Source: Methanoculleus oceani (GTDB taxonomy: Archaea; Halobacteriota; Methanomicrobia; Methanomicrobiales; Methanoculleaceae). From it: 64,000 nt of DNA. The stretch spans positions 186,001 to 250,000 of the forward strand of contig NZ_QFDM01000001.1 in the NCBI RefSeq assembly GCF_023702065.1. The letters run 5' to 3'. This document shows, piece by piece, positions 1 through 9,509 of this stretch. How positions within the stretch are numbered: the first letter of the stretch is position 1; the number at the start of each line of letters is the position of its first letter. Below the pieces are notes generated by a model, which did no database searches, was not told where the DNA came from, and was given only the letters and a program-made list of their open reading frames with translations. The translations under genes and the position numbers were made by a program.

Positions 1-159
1 GTGCAGGGATACTTCAATATGATGATGATCGTCGATACCAGCGGATCAACAAAACCGTATGCCGGGATGGTGACCGAACTCGACGAACTCGGCGATGCGA
101 TCGGTGTCAGGATCCGGTGCCAGCGGGAAGATATCTTTACAAAAATGCATCGTATCTGA
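1..159 (+). CDS. ACT domain protein, UPF0237 type (C-terminal part, gene starts before the window)
   Basis: The first 52 codons are open and end at TGA 157-159. The peptide reads as the C-terminal half of a small UPF0237-type ACT-domain protein: a segment with three consecutive Met ([11 protein letters not shown]), then a helix ([13 protein letters not shown]) and the typical ending [14 protein letters not shown] domains bind small ligands such as amino acids and usually act as regulators. Only 8 bases separate this gene from the UPF0210 gene, and the two families are commonly neighbours, so they are probably co-transcribed. The start lies outside the window. Confidence 0.8.
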   Translation: MQGYFNMMMIVDTSGSTKPYAGMVTELDELGDAIGVRIRCQREDIFTKMHRI

Positions 160-167
160 GGGATTTT

Positions 168-1532
168 ATGGTCACTATTCTCGAGGTGAACGAGACGAAC
201 AAGATGATCGAGCAGGAGAAACTCGATGTGAGGACCATCACGCTCGGCATCAGCCTTCTTGACTGCTGCGACTCCGATCTCGATGCCTTAAACCGGAATA
301 TATACGACAAGATCACCCGGCTGGCAAAAGACCTCGTCTCAACCGGGAGGGAGATCGAGCTCGAGTACGGGATCCCGATTGTAAACAAGAGAATATCCGT
401 AACCCCCATCGCACTTGTCGGCGGACGGGCCTGCAGGTCCCCGGAAGATTTTGTAGAGATTGCAAAGACGCTGGATCGGGCCGCACGGGATACGGGGGTC
501 AACTTCCTCGGGGGATACTCGGCCATCGTCTCAAAGGGCATGACCCCGGCCGATGAAGCGCTCATCCGCTCAATCCCGGCGGCTCTCTCCTCGACCGAAA
601 GGGTCTGCAGCTCGGTCAATATCGGCTCGACGAAGACCGGGATCAACATGGATGCCGTAAAACTGATGGGAGAGATTGTACGGGAGACGGCCGAGGCGAC
701 GAAAGAGAATAACTCCCTTGGCTGTGCGAAACTGGTCGTCCTCTGCAACGCCCCCGACGACAACCCGTTCATGGCCGGGGCGTTTCACGGCGTCTCTGAA
801 GCGGATGCGGTCATCAACGTGGGCGTAAGCGGGCCGGGCGTCATCAAGCATGCACTCGAGGGTGTCCGGGGAAAGAACTTCGAGATTCTCTGCGAGACGG
901 TCAAGAGGACGGCCTTCAAGGTCACCCGTGCCGGGCAACTCGTCGCCCAGGAGGCGTCGGAGAGGCTCGGGATCCCGTTCGGGATCGTCGACCTCTCTCT
1001 GGCTCCGACACCCTCCGTCGGGGACAGCGTCGCCGGGATCCTCGAGGAGATGGGACTCGAATCGGTCGGCGCACCGGGGACGACGGCCGCGCTCGCCCTC
1101 TTGAACGACCAGGTGAAGAAGGGAGGGATTATGGCGAGCTCCTTTGTCGGCGGGCTCTCGGGTGCATTCATCCCGGTCAGCGAGGACCAGGGGATGATCG
1201 ATGCGGTGAACCGCGGCGCCCTCACGCTCGAAAAGCTCGAGGCGATGACCTGCGTATGCTCGGTCGGCCTCGATATGATCGCAATTCCGGGCGACACACC
1301 CGCTTCGACGATATCCGGTATCATCGCGGATGAGGCTGCAATCGGGATGATCAACAATAAGACGACCGCTGTGCGGCTGATCCCGGTGATAGGAAAGGAT
1401 GTCGGCGAGACCGTCGAGTTCGGCGGACTGTTAGGCCATGCACCGGTGCAGCAGGTGAACAGGTTTTGCTGCGCCGACTTCATAAACCGTGGCGGGCGGA
1501 TTCCCGCACCGATTCACAGTTTTAAGAACTGA
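168..1532 (+). CDS. UPF0210 / PFL-like family protein (DUF711)
   Basis: A 454-residue protein, full length for the UPF0210 (DUF711) family, whose fold relates to pyruvate formate-lyase-like proteins but whose reaction is unknown. Recognisable family segments are [11 protein letters not shown] near the N-terminus, [13 protein letters not shown] in the middle and [15 protein letters not shown] near the end. The start is placed at ATG 168 because a purine-rich GAGGGA lies just upstream, overlapping the end of the ACT gene. An in-frame start at 117 would lie inside the ACT gene and adds residues unlike the family. The pairing with an ACT protein suggests that the ACT partner senses a ligand for it; that is inference. 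Confidence 0.88.
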   Translation: MVTILEVNETNKMIEQEKLDVRTITLGISLLDCCDSDLDALNRNIYDKITRLAKDLVSTGREIELEYGIPIVNKRISVTPIALVGGRACRSPEDFVEIAKTLDRAARDTGVNFLGGYSAIVSKGMTPADEALIRSIPAALSSTERVCSSVNIGSTKTGINMDAVKLMGEIVRETAEATKENNSLGCAKLVVLCNAPDDNPFMAGAFHGVSEADAVINVGVSGPGVIKHALEGVRGKNFEILCETVKRTAFKVTRAGQLVAQEASERLGIPFGIVDLSLAPTPSVGDSVAGILEEMGLESVGAPGTTAALALLNDQVKKGGIMASSFVGGLSGAFIPVSEDQGMIDAVNRGALTLEKLEAMTCVCSVGLDMIAIPGDTPASTISGIIADEAAIGMINNKTTAVRLIPVIGKDVGETVEFGGLLGHAPVQQVNRFCCADFINRGGRIPAPIHSFKN

Positions 1533-1539
1533 GTGCCGG

Positions 1540-1559
1540 GGAGGTTCGGTCCCTTTTTT
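1540..1559 (+). terminator. probable T-run terminator after UPF0210
   Basis: A T6 run (1554-1559) follows a G-rich stretch 20-25 bases after the UPF0210 stop. Archaeal polymerase terminates at such runs. Confidence 0.4.
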
Positions 1560-1705
1560 CGATCCCAGCGGCACGAACCGGTACTTCCCCGATGGGTGGA
1601 CCCGGATCGCCTGCGGCAGGCCGTGAGAGCCGGGACGGCAACCCGACACACGCCACCATCCGCGACGCCGGTATAATAACAGTGGTTAACACAGCACGAA
1701 TAACG

Positions 1706-1716
1706 AATATATTTAT
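1706..1716 (+). promoter_or_regulatory. TATA box of the FG-GAP gene
   Basis: AATATATTTAT lies about 50 bases before the ATG at 1765 in an otherwise GC-rich spacer. A purine-rich AGGGGGGC precedes the ATG. This fits an archaeal TATA box with a short leader. Confidence 0.55.
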
Positions 1717-1764
1717 TCCACCTGGATGAATTCCCCGTTCAGCCCTTAACAGGGGGGCTGGATT

Positions 1765-3021
1765 ATGAATTCTACCAGAAATCGATTATTAATGGTAATG
1801 CTCATTGCATTTCTCGCCGTGGGCGTCGGCATCGTGAGTGCGGACAAACCGCTCGCCGCCGGGGGGCAGGGGCCGGTTGCGGAGTTCAGGCTGACCGCCG
1901 ACGACCCCGTCGATGCCGCGGAGTTCGGCCGATCCGTGGCCATGGACGGAAACCTCGTGGCAGTGGGGGCCGGCGGGGCGGATACCGATTCGGTCAGCAG
2001 TGCCGGGGCCGTCTACCTCTTCAAGCGCCAGGGCCGGGGATACGTCCCGGAAGCGAAACTGGTCGCCCCGGATCCAACCGATGGGGCTGAATTCGGGAGA
2101 GCCGTTGCGATCCAGGGCAACACGGTGATCGTCGGAGCCCGGTTCGCACAGGTCGGCGACCTCTCAAATGCCGGAGCCGTGTATGTGTTCAAGAAATACC
2201 AGGGATCATGGCACTTCGAGGACAAGATCGTCTCTCCCGAGCCGGCCGACGAGGATAACTTCGGCCGTGCTCTTGCCATCCAGGGCAACCTTCTCGTGGT
2301 GACGGCCCGGAAAGAGAACCTCAACGCTGCCGACGTCGGTGCCGCCTACGTGTTCGTCTGCCGTGGCGGCAGCTGGACGAACACGGCAAAGATCACTGCA
2401 GGCGACCCCGCACCGGGAGCCTACTTCGGCCAGTCGGTGGCCGTACAGGGAGATCTGATCGTGATAGGCGCCCGCAATGCCGACCCCGAGGGCGCCGGCG
2501 CGGCCTACCTCTTCCGCAAATCCCCGGACGGATGGGCGGAGGTCGCAAAGATAACGCCGCCGGACGGAAAAGCGGATGACAACTTCGGGTTTACGGTTGC
2601 GATTGCCGGAGACACGATCGCGGTCGGTGCCCGGAGAGCGGACCTCCCCGGCGCAAAGGACGCAGGTGCGGCCTATGTCTTCTCCCTGAACGGGAACTCC
2701 GCCGACCTGGTAGCCAGGCTCACCGCAGGCGACGCGATGGCCGGCGACCAGATCGGCCAGGCGATAGCCATCGCCGGAGACGTCATCGCGGTGGGCGCCA
2801 ACCGGGCCGACATCGGGGACGATGCCAACCGGGGTGCAATCTATCTATTCCGCCGGACGGGCAATCAGTGGATTGAGGTCGGGAAGGTTACCGCATCCGA
2901 TGGAGTGGCAGGCGATGAATTCGGCTACTCGCTATCGGCCTTCGGCAACCGCATGGTGACAGGGGCGCACTTCGCCGATTCAACGGCAGGAGCGGCGTAC
3001 GTGGTCCCGCTGAGGCCGTAA
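1765..3021 (+). CDS. Exported FG-GAP repeat protein (beta-propeller)
   Basis: A 418-residue protein with an N-terminal signal peptide (basic start, hydrophobic core LLMVMLIAFLAVGVGIVSA). About seven repeats of roughly 50 residues follow. Each contains a segment like EFGRSVAMDGNLVAVGA, then an acidic loop, then GAVYLFKR. These are FG-GAP/integrin-alpha type blades and predict a single secreted beta-propeller that probably binds Ca2+ in the D-rich loops. No anchor, sortase-like or PGF motif is visible at the C-terminus, so it is either released or held non-covalently. A role in surface adhesion or matrix is likely but not shown. It is a monocistronic unit with its own promoter. Confidence 0.85.
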   Translation: MNSTRNRLLMVMLIAFLAVGVGIVSADKPLAAGGQGPVAEFRLTADDPVDAAEFGRSVAMDGNLVAVGAGGADTDSVSSAGAVYLFKRQGRGYVPEAKLVAPDPTDGAEFGRAVAIQGNTVIVGARFAQVGDLSNAGAVYVFKKYQGSWHFEDKIVSPEPADEDNFGRALAIQGNLLVVTARKENLNAADVGAAYVFVCRGGSWTNTAKITAGDPAPGAYFGQSVAVQGDLIVIGARNADPEGAGAAYLFRKSPDGWAEVAKITPPDGKADDNFGFTVAIAGDTIAVGARRADLPGAKDAGAAYVFSLNGNSADLVARLTAGDAMAGDQIGQAIAIAGDVIAVGANRADIGDDANRGAIYLFRRTGNQWIEVGKVTASDGVAGDEFGYSLSAFGNRMVTGAHFADSTAGAAYVVPLRP

Positions 3022-3156
3022 GCACTGAAGTCGGTGGGGGCACCTCCCTGCCGCACTCTTTTTCATCCTCATGGCTGCGGCCGTCCTGCCTGGAGTGAAG
3101 CGGGATAGCAGCACGGGTTTCCTCCCGGTGCGTATGGGTGCCGTTCATTCAACCGC

Positions 3157-3909
3157 TCAACCATATCGATAACGGGCCAGGGTCCCGGGCCCCCACAGGA
3201 AGACCACAACCGCAGCCATGACGGTCAGGATGACACTCACCAGGACGGGGTCGTACGGGAAACCGTAATCGGGGACCGATCCCATGTTGATCATGGCATG
3301 AAACAGGATCATGCCGAACACGCTCTTTCCCGTGTTGTTATAGAGCCAGACCATAAGGATGCGTGCCATCACCGTCGCGACGCACTGGCCCGCCACCCAG
3401 AGCGGTGGGTTCGCGAGGGAGTAGGGCACGAGGTGCCACAGGGCCCATACCGTCCCCAGAATGATACCCGCGGGGAGCGCCCCCCACCGGTCCTGCAGCG
3501 GGTCGAGGGCGTATCCCGACCAGCCCACCTCTTCGCCGATCGCGAGGATGAAGAAGACCGGGAAATAGACGGGCATCATCAGGAGCGGAAACTGCAGGCC
3601 GGGGATCGAGACCCCCATCAGCCTCATCAGTCCGTATTGCAGGGTTGTCGCGGCCGGTATCAGGAGAAGAAGAGGGATATACCAGATCTTTCGCCGGATC
3701 CGTTTGTAATCAAAGGACCTTTTCCAGAGAAGCCTCACGCCGTCCGACCCGGCCTTCCGGCAGGTAAGGATCGAGGCCGCGATGAAGGGGTTAAAGACCA
3801 TCAACAGGCTGTACGGAGCAACGAGACGGAGCACGTACACGGGAAGGGAGAACAGGAAGACCAGCAGGAAAAAGAGCCACACGAATGTCGCTGTCGGGAT
3901 ATTTTTCAT
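3157..3909 (-). CDS. CPBP-family intramembrane metalloprotease (CAAX protease/bacteriocin-processing type)
   Basis: A 250-residue polytopic membrane protein. The first hydrophobic segment is at residues 8-30 and others follow throughout. The family's catalytic motifs are present: EEVGWSGYALD (motif 1, EExxxR-like but with Trp-Ser in place of Arg), LWHLVPY (motif 2, H) and FHAMIN (motif 3, H). Members are membrane-embedded glutamate/zinc proteases related to Rce1, and their substrates in archaea are unknown. The ATG at 3909 has GGAGG seven to eight bases upstream. A TATA-like AACTTATTTACG lies at about 3979-3990. It is transcribed alone, towards the FG-GAP gene. Confidence 0.85.
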   Translation of the reverse strand: MKNIPTATFVWLFFLLVFLFSLPVYVLRLVAPYSLLMVFNPFIAASILTCRKAGSDGVRLLWKRSFDYKRIRRKIWYIPLLLLIPAATTLQYGLMRLMGVSIPGLQFPLLMMPVYFPVFFILAIGEEVGWSGYALDPLQDRWGALPAGIILGTVWALWHLVPYSLANPPLWVAGQCVATVMARILMVWLYNNTGKSVFGMILFHAMINMGSVPDYGFPYDPVLVSVILTVMAAVVVFLWGPGTLARYRYG

Positions 3910-4091
3910 CGGCGCCTCCGGCCTGCGCCGCTCCGGAACGGCGATTCAGGAAGCGACTGAGGGTCCTTTCCTCTTTCATCGTAAATAAGTTTCCTCCCTC
4001 CGTTCTCCACCAGCCGGGCACCTCTCATCCGAACGGCGGGGTACAGACGCATGCACCGCGAAACGCTTCACCCGTGACCTGAGCCGCCGCC

Positions 4092-4685
4092 TCAGGCCCC
4101 GGAGAGCGCCGCAGCCAGGTCGCGGCCGCACCGGTATGCCCGCTCGAGCACCTCCCCTCTCTCTCCGACGATGCCCGGCTCGAAACAGTTGAGGACCGGT
4201 AGCTCCGCAACCACCTCATACCCGAGCGGCCGGAGCGGCAGGGAGAGCGCCTCCAGCGCAACGCCGAGGTCGGCGGGATCCCCCTGCTCGCCCACCGCGA
4301 ACACCACAGCCTTCCGCTTCCGGTCCGCAAGACGGCTGGAGTAGCCCCGGGGACGCTCATCGGTGAAGTCATAGAAGGCGTAGAGCCGATCGATGAACGC
4401 CTTCATCTGGCTGGTGACGTTGTAGTGGTAGACGGGCGAGCCGAGAACGAGCGCATCCGCTTCCACGATGCGGGGGTACAGCATGGTCATACCGTCGTTG
4501 AAGCGGGTGCAGGTCAGGTCATGCCTGCACCGTTCGCAACCGATGCAGCCGGCGATAACGTACTTAGAAAGGCTGACGGCGCTCACTTCGCCGCCTGCGT
4601 CGGAGACCCCGCGGAGAACCTCCGCAAGGAGGCGGGCGGTGTTCCCCCTCGCCCTCGGGCTTCCGCTAATGCCAAGCACTTTCAT
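4092..4685 (-). CDS. NADPH-dependent FMN reductase / iron-sulfur flavoprotein-like protein
   Basis: A 197-residue flavodoxin-fold protein. It starts MKVLGISGSPRARGNTA, the FMN-phosphate-binding loop of the NAD(P)H:FMN reductase family. It carries a cysteine cluster (CIGCERCRHDLTC), as in methanogen iron-sulfur flavoproteins that bind a 4Fe-4S cluster next to FMN, and then GSPVYHYNVTSQMKAFIDR. It probably passes electrons from reduced ferredoxin to oxidants or radicals; the partner is not known. The start at 4685 is chosen because the fold begins there. A TATA-like CCCTTATT at about 4711-4718 would put transcription start almost at the ATG (leaderless). The frame is open further upstream, but that part is not protein-like. 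Confidence 0.85.
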   Translation of the reverse strand: MKVLGISGSPRARGNTARLLAEVLRGVSDAGGEVSAVSLSKYVIAGCIGCERCRHDLTCTRFNDGMTMLYPRIVEADALVLGSPVYHYNVTSQMKAFIDRLYAFYDFTDERPRGYSSRLADRKRKAVVFAVGEQGDPADLGVALEALSLPLRPLGYEVVAELPVLNCFEPGIVGERGEVLERAYRCGRDLAAALSGA

Positions 4686-4926
4686 GATCGGAGTTCTCGC
4701 TGAACAGAGGAATAAGGGTTCCGGGGGTTGCAGCAAGGAGCCGGCCCGGGTGCCCATCCAGACACCGCGCTTCTCAAGGCCGACCGCTGGCTTCACAAGA
4801 GGAGAGTCGCGCCGCAGGGCCATGAAGTGGCGCCCGGGAGCAAGCCTGCCGTGGTCTGGAGGGTGCGGCTCAGCAGATACGCCCGCTCCCACCCGGTCCA
4901 AGGGTTGATATGCACACCGCCGTATC

Positions 4927-5940
4927 ATGAGCCCCATGACCCGGGAATACCCGCGCCCCCGCCTCGTCGTCAGCCGCTGCATTGAGTTCGACCCGTGCCG
5001 CTACGACGGTTCGAAGATACCCTCCCCCACGGTGGCACGCCTGAGGGAGTACGCCGACTGCATCCCGGTCTGCCCGGAGGTCGAGATCGGGCTCGGCGTC
5101 CCCCGGGCGACCGTCAGGATCGTGCGGATAGACGGTTCCGACCACCTCGTGCAGCCGGCCACCGGGCGGGACGTTACGATGGAGATGTCCGCCTTCGCAG
5201 CACGATTCCTCGATTCCCTGCCCCCAATCGACGGTTTTATTCTCAAAGGCTGCTCTCCAACCTCGGGAACCCGGAACGTCCGGGTGTATCCGTCACCTGA
5301 AAAATCCGCGGCGATAGCAAAGTCCGCAGGGTTTTTCGCCCGCGAGGTGCTGAAGCGGTACCCGGACCTCCCCGTAGAAGACGAGCTGCGCCTGAACAAT
5401 GCGCGGATCCGCGATCATTTCCTCTCCGGGGTCTTCATCATGGCGGCATTCCGGGGCATCGAAGCAACCCGGGACCGCGAAGCCCTCGTGCAGTTCCATG
5501 CGAACAACAAGCTCTTTCTGCTCGCCTCGAGCCAGAAGATGTTGCGGGAGGCAGGAAGGCTCGTCGCAAACCGGGCAGAAGTTGAACCGGCAGAACTATT
5601 CCTCCGGTATCGCCGGATGCTCTCTGCGGCGCTCGCACGGCCTCCCCGGTATACCGGCAACGTCAACGTTCTCCTGCATACCCTGGGATACTTCAGCGAC
5701 CGGATCTCAGGCGAAGAGAAGGCGTACTGCATCAGGCTGATCGACCGTTATAAAAACGGCCACGCTACGCTGGCAGAACCCCGCGGCCTGCTCCGGTCGT
5801 GGGTGATCCGGTTCCAGGAGCCATACCTGATGAACCAGTCGTTCTTCGCTCCATACCCCGTCGAACTCGTGGACCTGCCGGGAGATGTTACCGATCGCGG
5901 ACGAAACGTCTGGAATAGCAGAGAGGACCCGGCATCATAA
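4927..5940 (+). CDS. DUF523 and DUF1722 (YbgA-like) domain protein
   Basis: A 337-residue two-domain protein. Residues 10-150 are DUF523, with the conserved CRYDGSKI segment, the PVCPEVEIGLGVPR segment and GCSPTSGTRNV. The last 170 residues are DUF1722/YbgA, with FHANNKLFLLASSQ and the ending QSFFAPYP. This fusion is common in archaea and bacteria. The function is unknown, but the invariant cysteines suggest a metal or sulfur role. The divergent 240-base gap to the flavoprotein gene gives it its own promoter. ATG 4927 and ATG 4936 are both possible starts. Confidence 0.85.
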   Translation: MSPMTREYPRPRLVVSRCIEFDPCRYDGSKIPSPTVARLREYADCIPVCPEVEIGLGVPRATVRIVRIDGSDHLVQPATGRDVTMEMSAFAARFLDSLPPIDGFILKGCSPTSGTRNVRVYPSPEKSAAIAKSAGFFAREVLKRYPDLPVEDELRLNNARIRDHFLSGVFIMAAFRGIEATRDREALVQFHANNKLFLLASSQKMLREAGRLVANRAEVEPAELFLRYRRMLSAALARPPRYTGNVNVLLHTLGYFSDRISGEEKAYCIRLIDRYKNGHATLAEPRGLLRSWVIRFQEPYLMNQSFFAPYPVELVDLPGDVTDRGRNVWNSREDPAS

Positions 5941-5967
5941 TCGCAGCCCTGCTGTCGCGAGCGAGCG

Positions 5968-5978
5968 CTTATAATATT
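5968..5978 (+). promoter_or_regulatory. TATA box of the methyltransferase gene
   Basis: CTTATAATATT is centred about 25 bases before ATG 5998, the spacing expected of a nearly leaderless archaeal mRNA. Confidence 0.55.
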
Positions 5979-5997
5979 CCGGGCGAGATGAACATCC

Positions 5998-6849
5998 ATG
6001 CACCGGATCATCGACTGGAACGAGCTCTGGAAAGCGCTTCATACGGGTTCGTCCGAACGTGCCGAAAAAGACCGCGACCCCGCCGCCCACTGGGACAGAC
6101 GCGCCGCCGCCTACCGGCGGATCACCCGCGACGAGCGATCGGCAACCCGGCATGAACTCGCGACCCTGGACGTACGACCGGGCGACACCGTGCTCGATAT
6201 GGGTGCGGGAACGGGGAGACTGGCCGTGCCGATTGCCCGGACCGCCGCCCACGTGACGGCCCTCGACCCGTCGGGAGGCATGCTCTCCATCCTCAGCGAG
6301 CGGATGGCGACGGAGGGGCTCACGAACTACTCCTGTGTTAAGATGCGCTGGGAGGATACGGTGATCGGGAAGGATATCGAGCCGCACGACGTGGTCGTCG
6401 CGGCGTTCTCGCTCGGCTTCTACGACCTCGCCGCCGCCCTCGAAAAACTCGATGCCGCGGCTCTCCGGACGACCTACCTCTTCTGGCACGCGGGCGAGTG
6501 GCGGGGCCCCGAGGAGATGGCGCTGTACAGGGCAGTCTTTGGGGAGGAAGCGGCCATGCGGAAGGGGTACCCGGACTACATCTACCCCGTCAACATCCTC
6601 CACGACGCCGGGATCCACCCGAACGTCAGGATCTACCGTGCCGTCTGGGACGCGGTCTACGACTCCCCCGAAGAGGCCGCCCGGACCTGGGTGGCGATGC
6701 ACAACCCCGGCATGGAAGATCTCTCCCCGGTCAGGGACTACTTCGCCCGGACGCTCCGGAGGGACGAATCCGGGAGATACGTCGAGACGACGGTACGGCC
6801 GACCGCGGCGGTCTGGTGGGAGAAAGACAATCGGAAGAACAGCCGGTAA
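5998..6849 (+). CDS. Class I SAM-dependent methyltransferase
   Basis: A 283-residue protein. It has the SAM-binding motif I VLDMGAGTGRLAVPIA at about residues 63-78, an acidic residue closing strand 2 (TALDPSGGML) and a motif IV region (DVVVAAFSLGFYDLAAAL). These define the Rossmann-fold methyltransferase core. The C-terminal 140 residues are probably the substrate domain and do not match a family I can name. Methanogens carry several such stand-alone enzymes that act on corrinoids, small molecules or metals; the substrate is not determinable here. It is a single gene with a promoter at 5968-5978. Confidence 0.82.
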   Translation: MHRIIDWNELWKALHTGSSERAEKDRDPAAHWDRRAAAYRRITRDERSATRHELATLDVRPGDTVLDMGAGTGRLAVPIARTAAHVTALDPSGGMLSILSERMATEGLTNYSCVKMRWEDTVIGKDIEPHDVVVAAFSLGFYDLAAALEKLDAAALRTTYLFWHAGEWRGPEEMALYRAVFGEEAAMRKGYPDYIYPVNILHDAGIHPNVRIYRAVWDAVYDSPEEAARTWVAMHNPGMEDLSPVRDYFARTLRRDESGRYVETTVRPTAAVWWEKDNRKNSR

Positions 6850-6921
6850 CGGTCGGTGTTCCTCCGGCCAACTCAAGGCCCGGACACAGAACGTGCGGGG
6901 AGGCCGGGCAACGCCCCGGGG

Positions 6922-6934
6922 CTACTTTATATCC
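6922..6934 (+). promoter_or_regulatory. TATA box of the RNB gene
   Basis: TACTTTATATCCC lies about 30 bases before the RNB start codon at 6958, which again implies a near-leaderless transcript. Confidence 0.5.
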
Positions 6935-6957
6935 CCTGAAACGTATCTCTCAATCAG

Positions 6958-8427
6958 ATGCAGAACCAGCAGCCCGTCGACCTGAACGCCATCGCATGGA
7001 TGGCGATGCGGCAGTACGGCTTTATCCCCGGGTTCCCGCCGCCCGTTCTCCGGGAAGTCGAGGGTCTCGACCCGAAGGTCTTCCCGGATACCCTCGAAGA
7101 CCCCCGCGACCTCCGCTCGCTCCTCTGGTCGTCGATCGACAACCACGACTCAGAGGACCTCGACCAGATCGAGGTCTGCGAAAGAGAGAACAACGGCGCG
7201 ATCCGGGTCAGGGTTGCAATCGCCGACGTCGACGTCTACGTCCCGAAAGATTCGGAGACGGACCGGCATGCCGGCCATAACGGAACCTCGGTCTACACCG
7301 GCGTTACGACCTTCCCGATGCTGCCCGACCGCCTCTCGGCAGGCATCACCTCGCTCCTGCCCGGCCGGGACCGGATGGCGGTCGTCATCGAGTATACGGT
7401 CCTTGCCGACGGAAGCACGGTACCCGGCGACGTCTACCGGGCAATTGTTGCGAACCAGGCAAAACTCGTCTACGAGGAGGTCGGCGACTGGCTGGAAGGA
7501 AGCGCCCCCGTCCCCCCGGCGGTCGCGGAGACGCCGGGCCTCGAGGAGCAGGTCCTCCTCCAGGACGAGGCCGCGGTGCGCATGAAGAAGCGCCGGACAG
7601 AACAGGGGGCGCTCTCCCTCGAGACGATCGAGGCCGAACCGGTCGTGGCGGACGGGCGGGTCATAGGGCTCGTCGTCCAGCGGCAGAACCGCGCGCGGTG
7701 CCTGATCGAGGAGTTCATGGTCGCGGCGAACGGAACCCTGACAGCGTTCCTGAACGACGCCGATCTGCCCATGATCCACCGGGTCGTCCGCACCCCGAAG
7801 AACTGGGAGGGGATTGTTGCGGAGGCGGCGGAACGCGGCGAGACGCTGCCCGCCGAGCCGGACGCGGAGGCGCTCACCCGGTTCCTCATCCGGCAGAAAG
7901 CGGCCGACCCCGACCGCTTCCCCGACCTCTCCCTGACGGTGGTGAAACTGATGGGGGCGGGCGAGTACGTGGCCTTCCGGCCGGGCGACGAACCGATCGG
8001 CCACTTCGCCCTCGCCGTCACCGACTACACCCACGGCACCGCCCCGAACCGGCGCTACGTCGACCTCGTCATCCAGCGTCTGACCAAATCGGTCGTTGAC
8101 GCCGAACCCTACCCGCCCTACACGCCCGCCGAACTCGACGAACTTGCCGTCCGGCTCACCGGCCGGGAGAAAGCGTCTCAAAAGGTCGAGCGCTTCGTCC
8201 GGAAGGCCGCGGCCGCGGTCCTGCTCCGGGAGAGGATCGGTGAGGCGTTCGATGCGTTCGTCACCGGGGCATCGGAGAAGGGGACGTACGTTCGGCTGAT
8301 CGACCCGCCGGCCGAAGGAAGGGTCGTGCTGGGCGAGCAGGGGCTCAGGGTCGGCCAGAGGGTGCGCGTCCGCCTGCTGGCGGCAGACCCCTACAAAGGC
8401 TTCATCGACTTCGGGCGCACCCGGTGA
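6958..8427 (+). CDS. RNB-domain ribonuclease (RNase II/R family)
   Basis: A 489-residue archaeal RNB protein that should degrade RNA 3'-5' in the cytoplasm. The metal-binding segment is SIDNHDSEDLDQIEV at about residues 60-74. The three upstream Asp equivalents of the RNase II active site are present, while the fourth acidic position is Gln. Downstream RNB motifs include GVTTFPMLPDRLSAGITSLLPG and HFALAVTDYTHGTAPNRRYVDLVIQR (residues split over about 360-395). The C-terminus resembles a small S1/OB fold (GQRVRVRLLAADPYKGFIDF). N-terminal cold-shock domains of bacterial RNase R are absent, as usual for archaeal members. Confidence 0.88.
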   Translation: MQNQQPVDLNAIAWMAMRQYGFIPGFPPPVLREVEGLDPKVFPDTLEDPRDLRSLLWSSIDNHDSEDLDQIEVCERENNGAIRVRVAIADVDVYVPKDSETDRHAGHNGTSVYTGVTTFPMLPDRLSAGITSLLPGRDRMAVVIEYTVLADGSTVPGDVYRAIVANQAKLVYEEVGDWLEGSAPVPPAVAETPGLEEQVLLQDEAAVRMKKRRTEQGALSLETIEAEPVVADGRVIGLVVQRQNRARCLIEEFMVAANGTLTAFLNDADLPMIHRVVRTPKNWEGIVAEAAERGETLPAEPDAEALTRFLIRQKAADPDRFPDLSLTVVKLMGAGEYVAFRPGDEPIGHFALAVTDYTHGTAPNRRYVDLVIQRLTKSVVDAEPYPPYTPAELDELAVRLTGREKASQKVERFVRKAAAAVLLRERIGEAFDAFVTGASEKGTYVRLIDPPAEGRVVLGEQGLRVGQRVRVRLLAADPYKGFIDFGRTR

Positions 8428-8463
8428 GGGATGGCCTCCCGGGGACCGGCAAAAAGAGGGGAT

Positions 8464-9285
8464 CTATTGCATCCTGTCCAGGTGAACGTCCACCTGCGGG
8501 AAGGGAATCTCGATGCCGGCCTCCTTGAACGCCCTGACGACGTCGCGGGTCAGGTCCCACTGCACGCCCCAGAAGTCCGATGTTTTCGTCCAGGCCCGCA
8601 GGGAGAGGTTCACCGAAGAGTCGGCCAGTTCGGTGACGACAACCTCGGGTCCCGGCAAGGGGAGCACCGCCTTGTGGGCCGTCATCAGGTCGGTGGCGAC
8701 CCGGATCGCCGTATCAAGGTCGCTGTCATAGGCGACCCCGACCTTGACCTCGGTGCGGCGGGTATCCATCCTGGTGGAGTTAATCACCGGGCTCCCCCAG
8801 ACCAGGGAGTTCGGGATGGTGATGTAGGTGTTGTCGGGCTTCAGCAGTTCGGTCGCCATGATGCCGACCGAGGTGACCGTCCCGGATATGCCGTTGACCT
8901 CGACATATTCCCCCTTGTCGATGGGGCGGAAGGCCGCCACCCAGACCCCGGCGGCGAGGTTGGTGATGGTGTCCTGGAGGCCGAAGCCGAGGATGAGTCC
9001 GATCACCGCCGAGAGCCCGAGCACCATGGAGGAGACATCGAACCCGAGCGTCGCGAGGACGATGAGGGCGAGGATCACGTAGAGCAGGACCGAGAAGAAA
9101 CGGACCAGGAACTCGATGACCAGGGCGGGCAGGTTTGATGCCCGGGAGAGCATCTTTGTGAAGGCAGACGTGAGCACCTTCACCACAATCCACCCGATGA
9201 TCGCGACCAGCACGGCGAGAACAACGCTTTCGAGCGTGATGTCGGAGAGCGGAACGGTGAAGTTGAGGATTTCTGCGATCTCCAT
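8464..9285 (-). CDS. Small-conductance mechanosensitive channel, MscS family
   Basis: A 273-residue protein with three N-terminal membrane segments (about residues 20-42, 62-85 and 88-110). The pore helix and beta-domain hallmark follows: GLSAVIGLILGFGLQDTI, then GVWVAAFRPIDKGEYVEV and TYITIPNSLV. The C-terminal alpha/beta domain forms the cytoplasmic vestibule. It should open under hypo-osmotic membrane tension. The gene has its own promoter (AGATATACTAAA at 9309-9320 read on the minus strand) very near the ATG. It converges on the RNB gene, with an A5 tract (T-run for this strand) between them. Confidence 0.92.
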   Translation of the reverse strand: MEIAEILNFTVPLSDITLESVVLAVLVAIIGWIVVKVLTSAFTKMLSRASNLPALVIEFLVRFFSVLLYVILALIVLATLGFDVSSMVLGLSAVIGLILGFGLQDTITNLAAGVWVAAFRPIDKGEYVEVNGISGTVTSVGIMATELLKPDNTYITIPNSLVWGSPVINSTRMDTRRTEVKVGVAYDSDLDTAIRVATDLMTAHKAVLPLPGPEVVVTELADSSVNLSLRAWTKTSDFWGVQWDLTRDVVRAFKEAGIEIPFPQVDVHLDRMQ

Positions 9286-9308
9286 GCATTAAGGTGGCAC
9301 GGGAGGTC

Positions 9309-9320
9309 AGATATACTAAA
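9309..9320 (-). promoter_or_regulatory. TATA box of the mscS gene
   Basis: On the minus strand the site reads TTTAGTATATCT, about 25-35 bases upstream of the ATG at 9285. Confidence 0.5.
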
Positions 9321-9509
9321 CCCTCCGGATGGGGGAAAGAAGAGGGGAGCACCGCCACAGCCGCGACCACACCGCTCCTGCATGGCCGGACGGAGAGGAG
9401 GAATACGGTTGACCCGCAAAAGAGGTAAACCGGGCATAAGCCTGCCATGAAGACGCCGCTCTTTTCCTTCAGCAGGCAGGCCCGGTGCCGCTGCGCGGGA
9501 CAGCCGGAT

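Noticed and set aside
7150-8181. 343-codon open frame on the minus strand
   Set aside because: Antisense to the RNB ribonuclease gene, with no domain.
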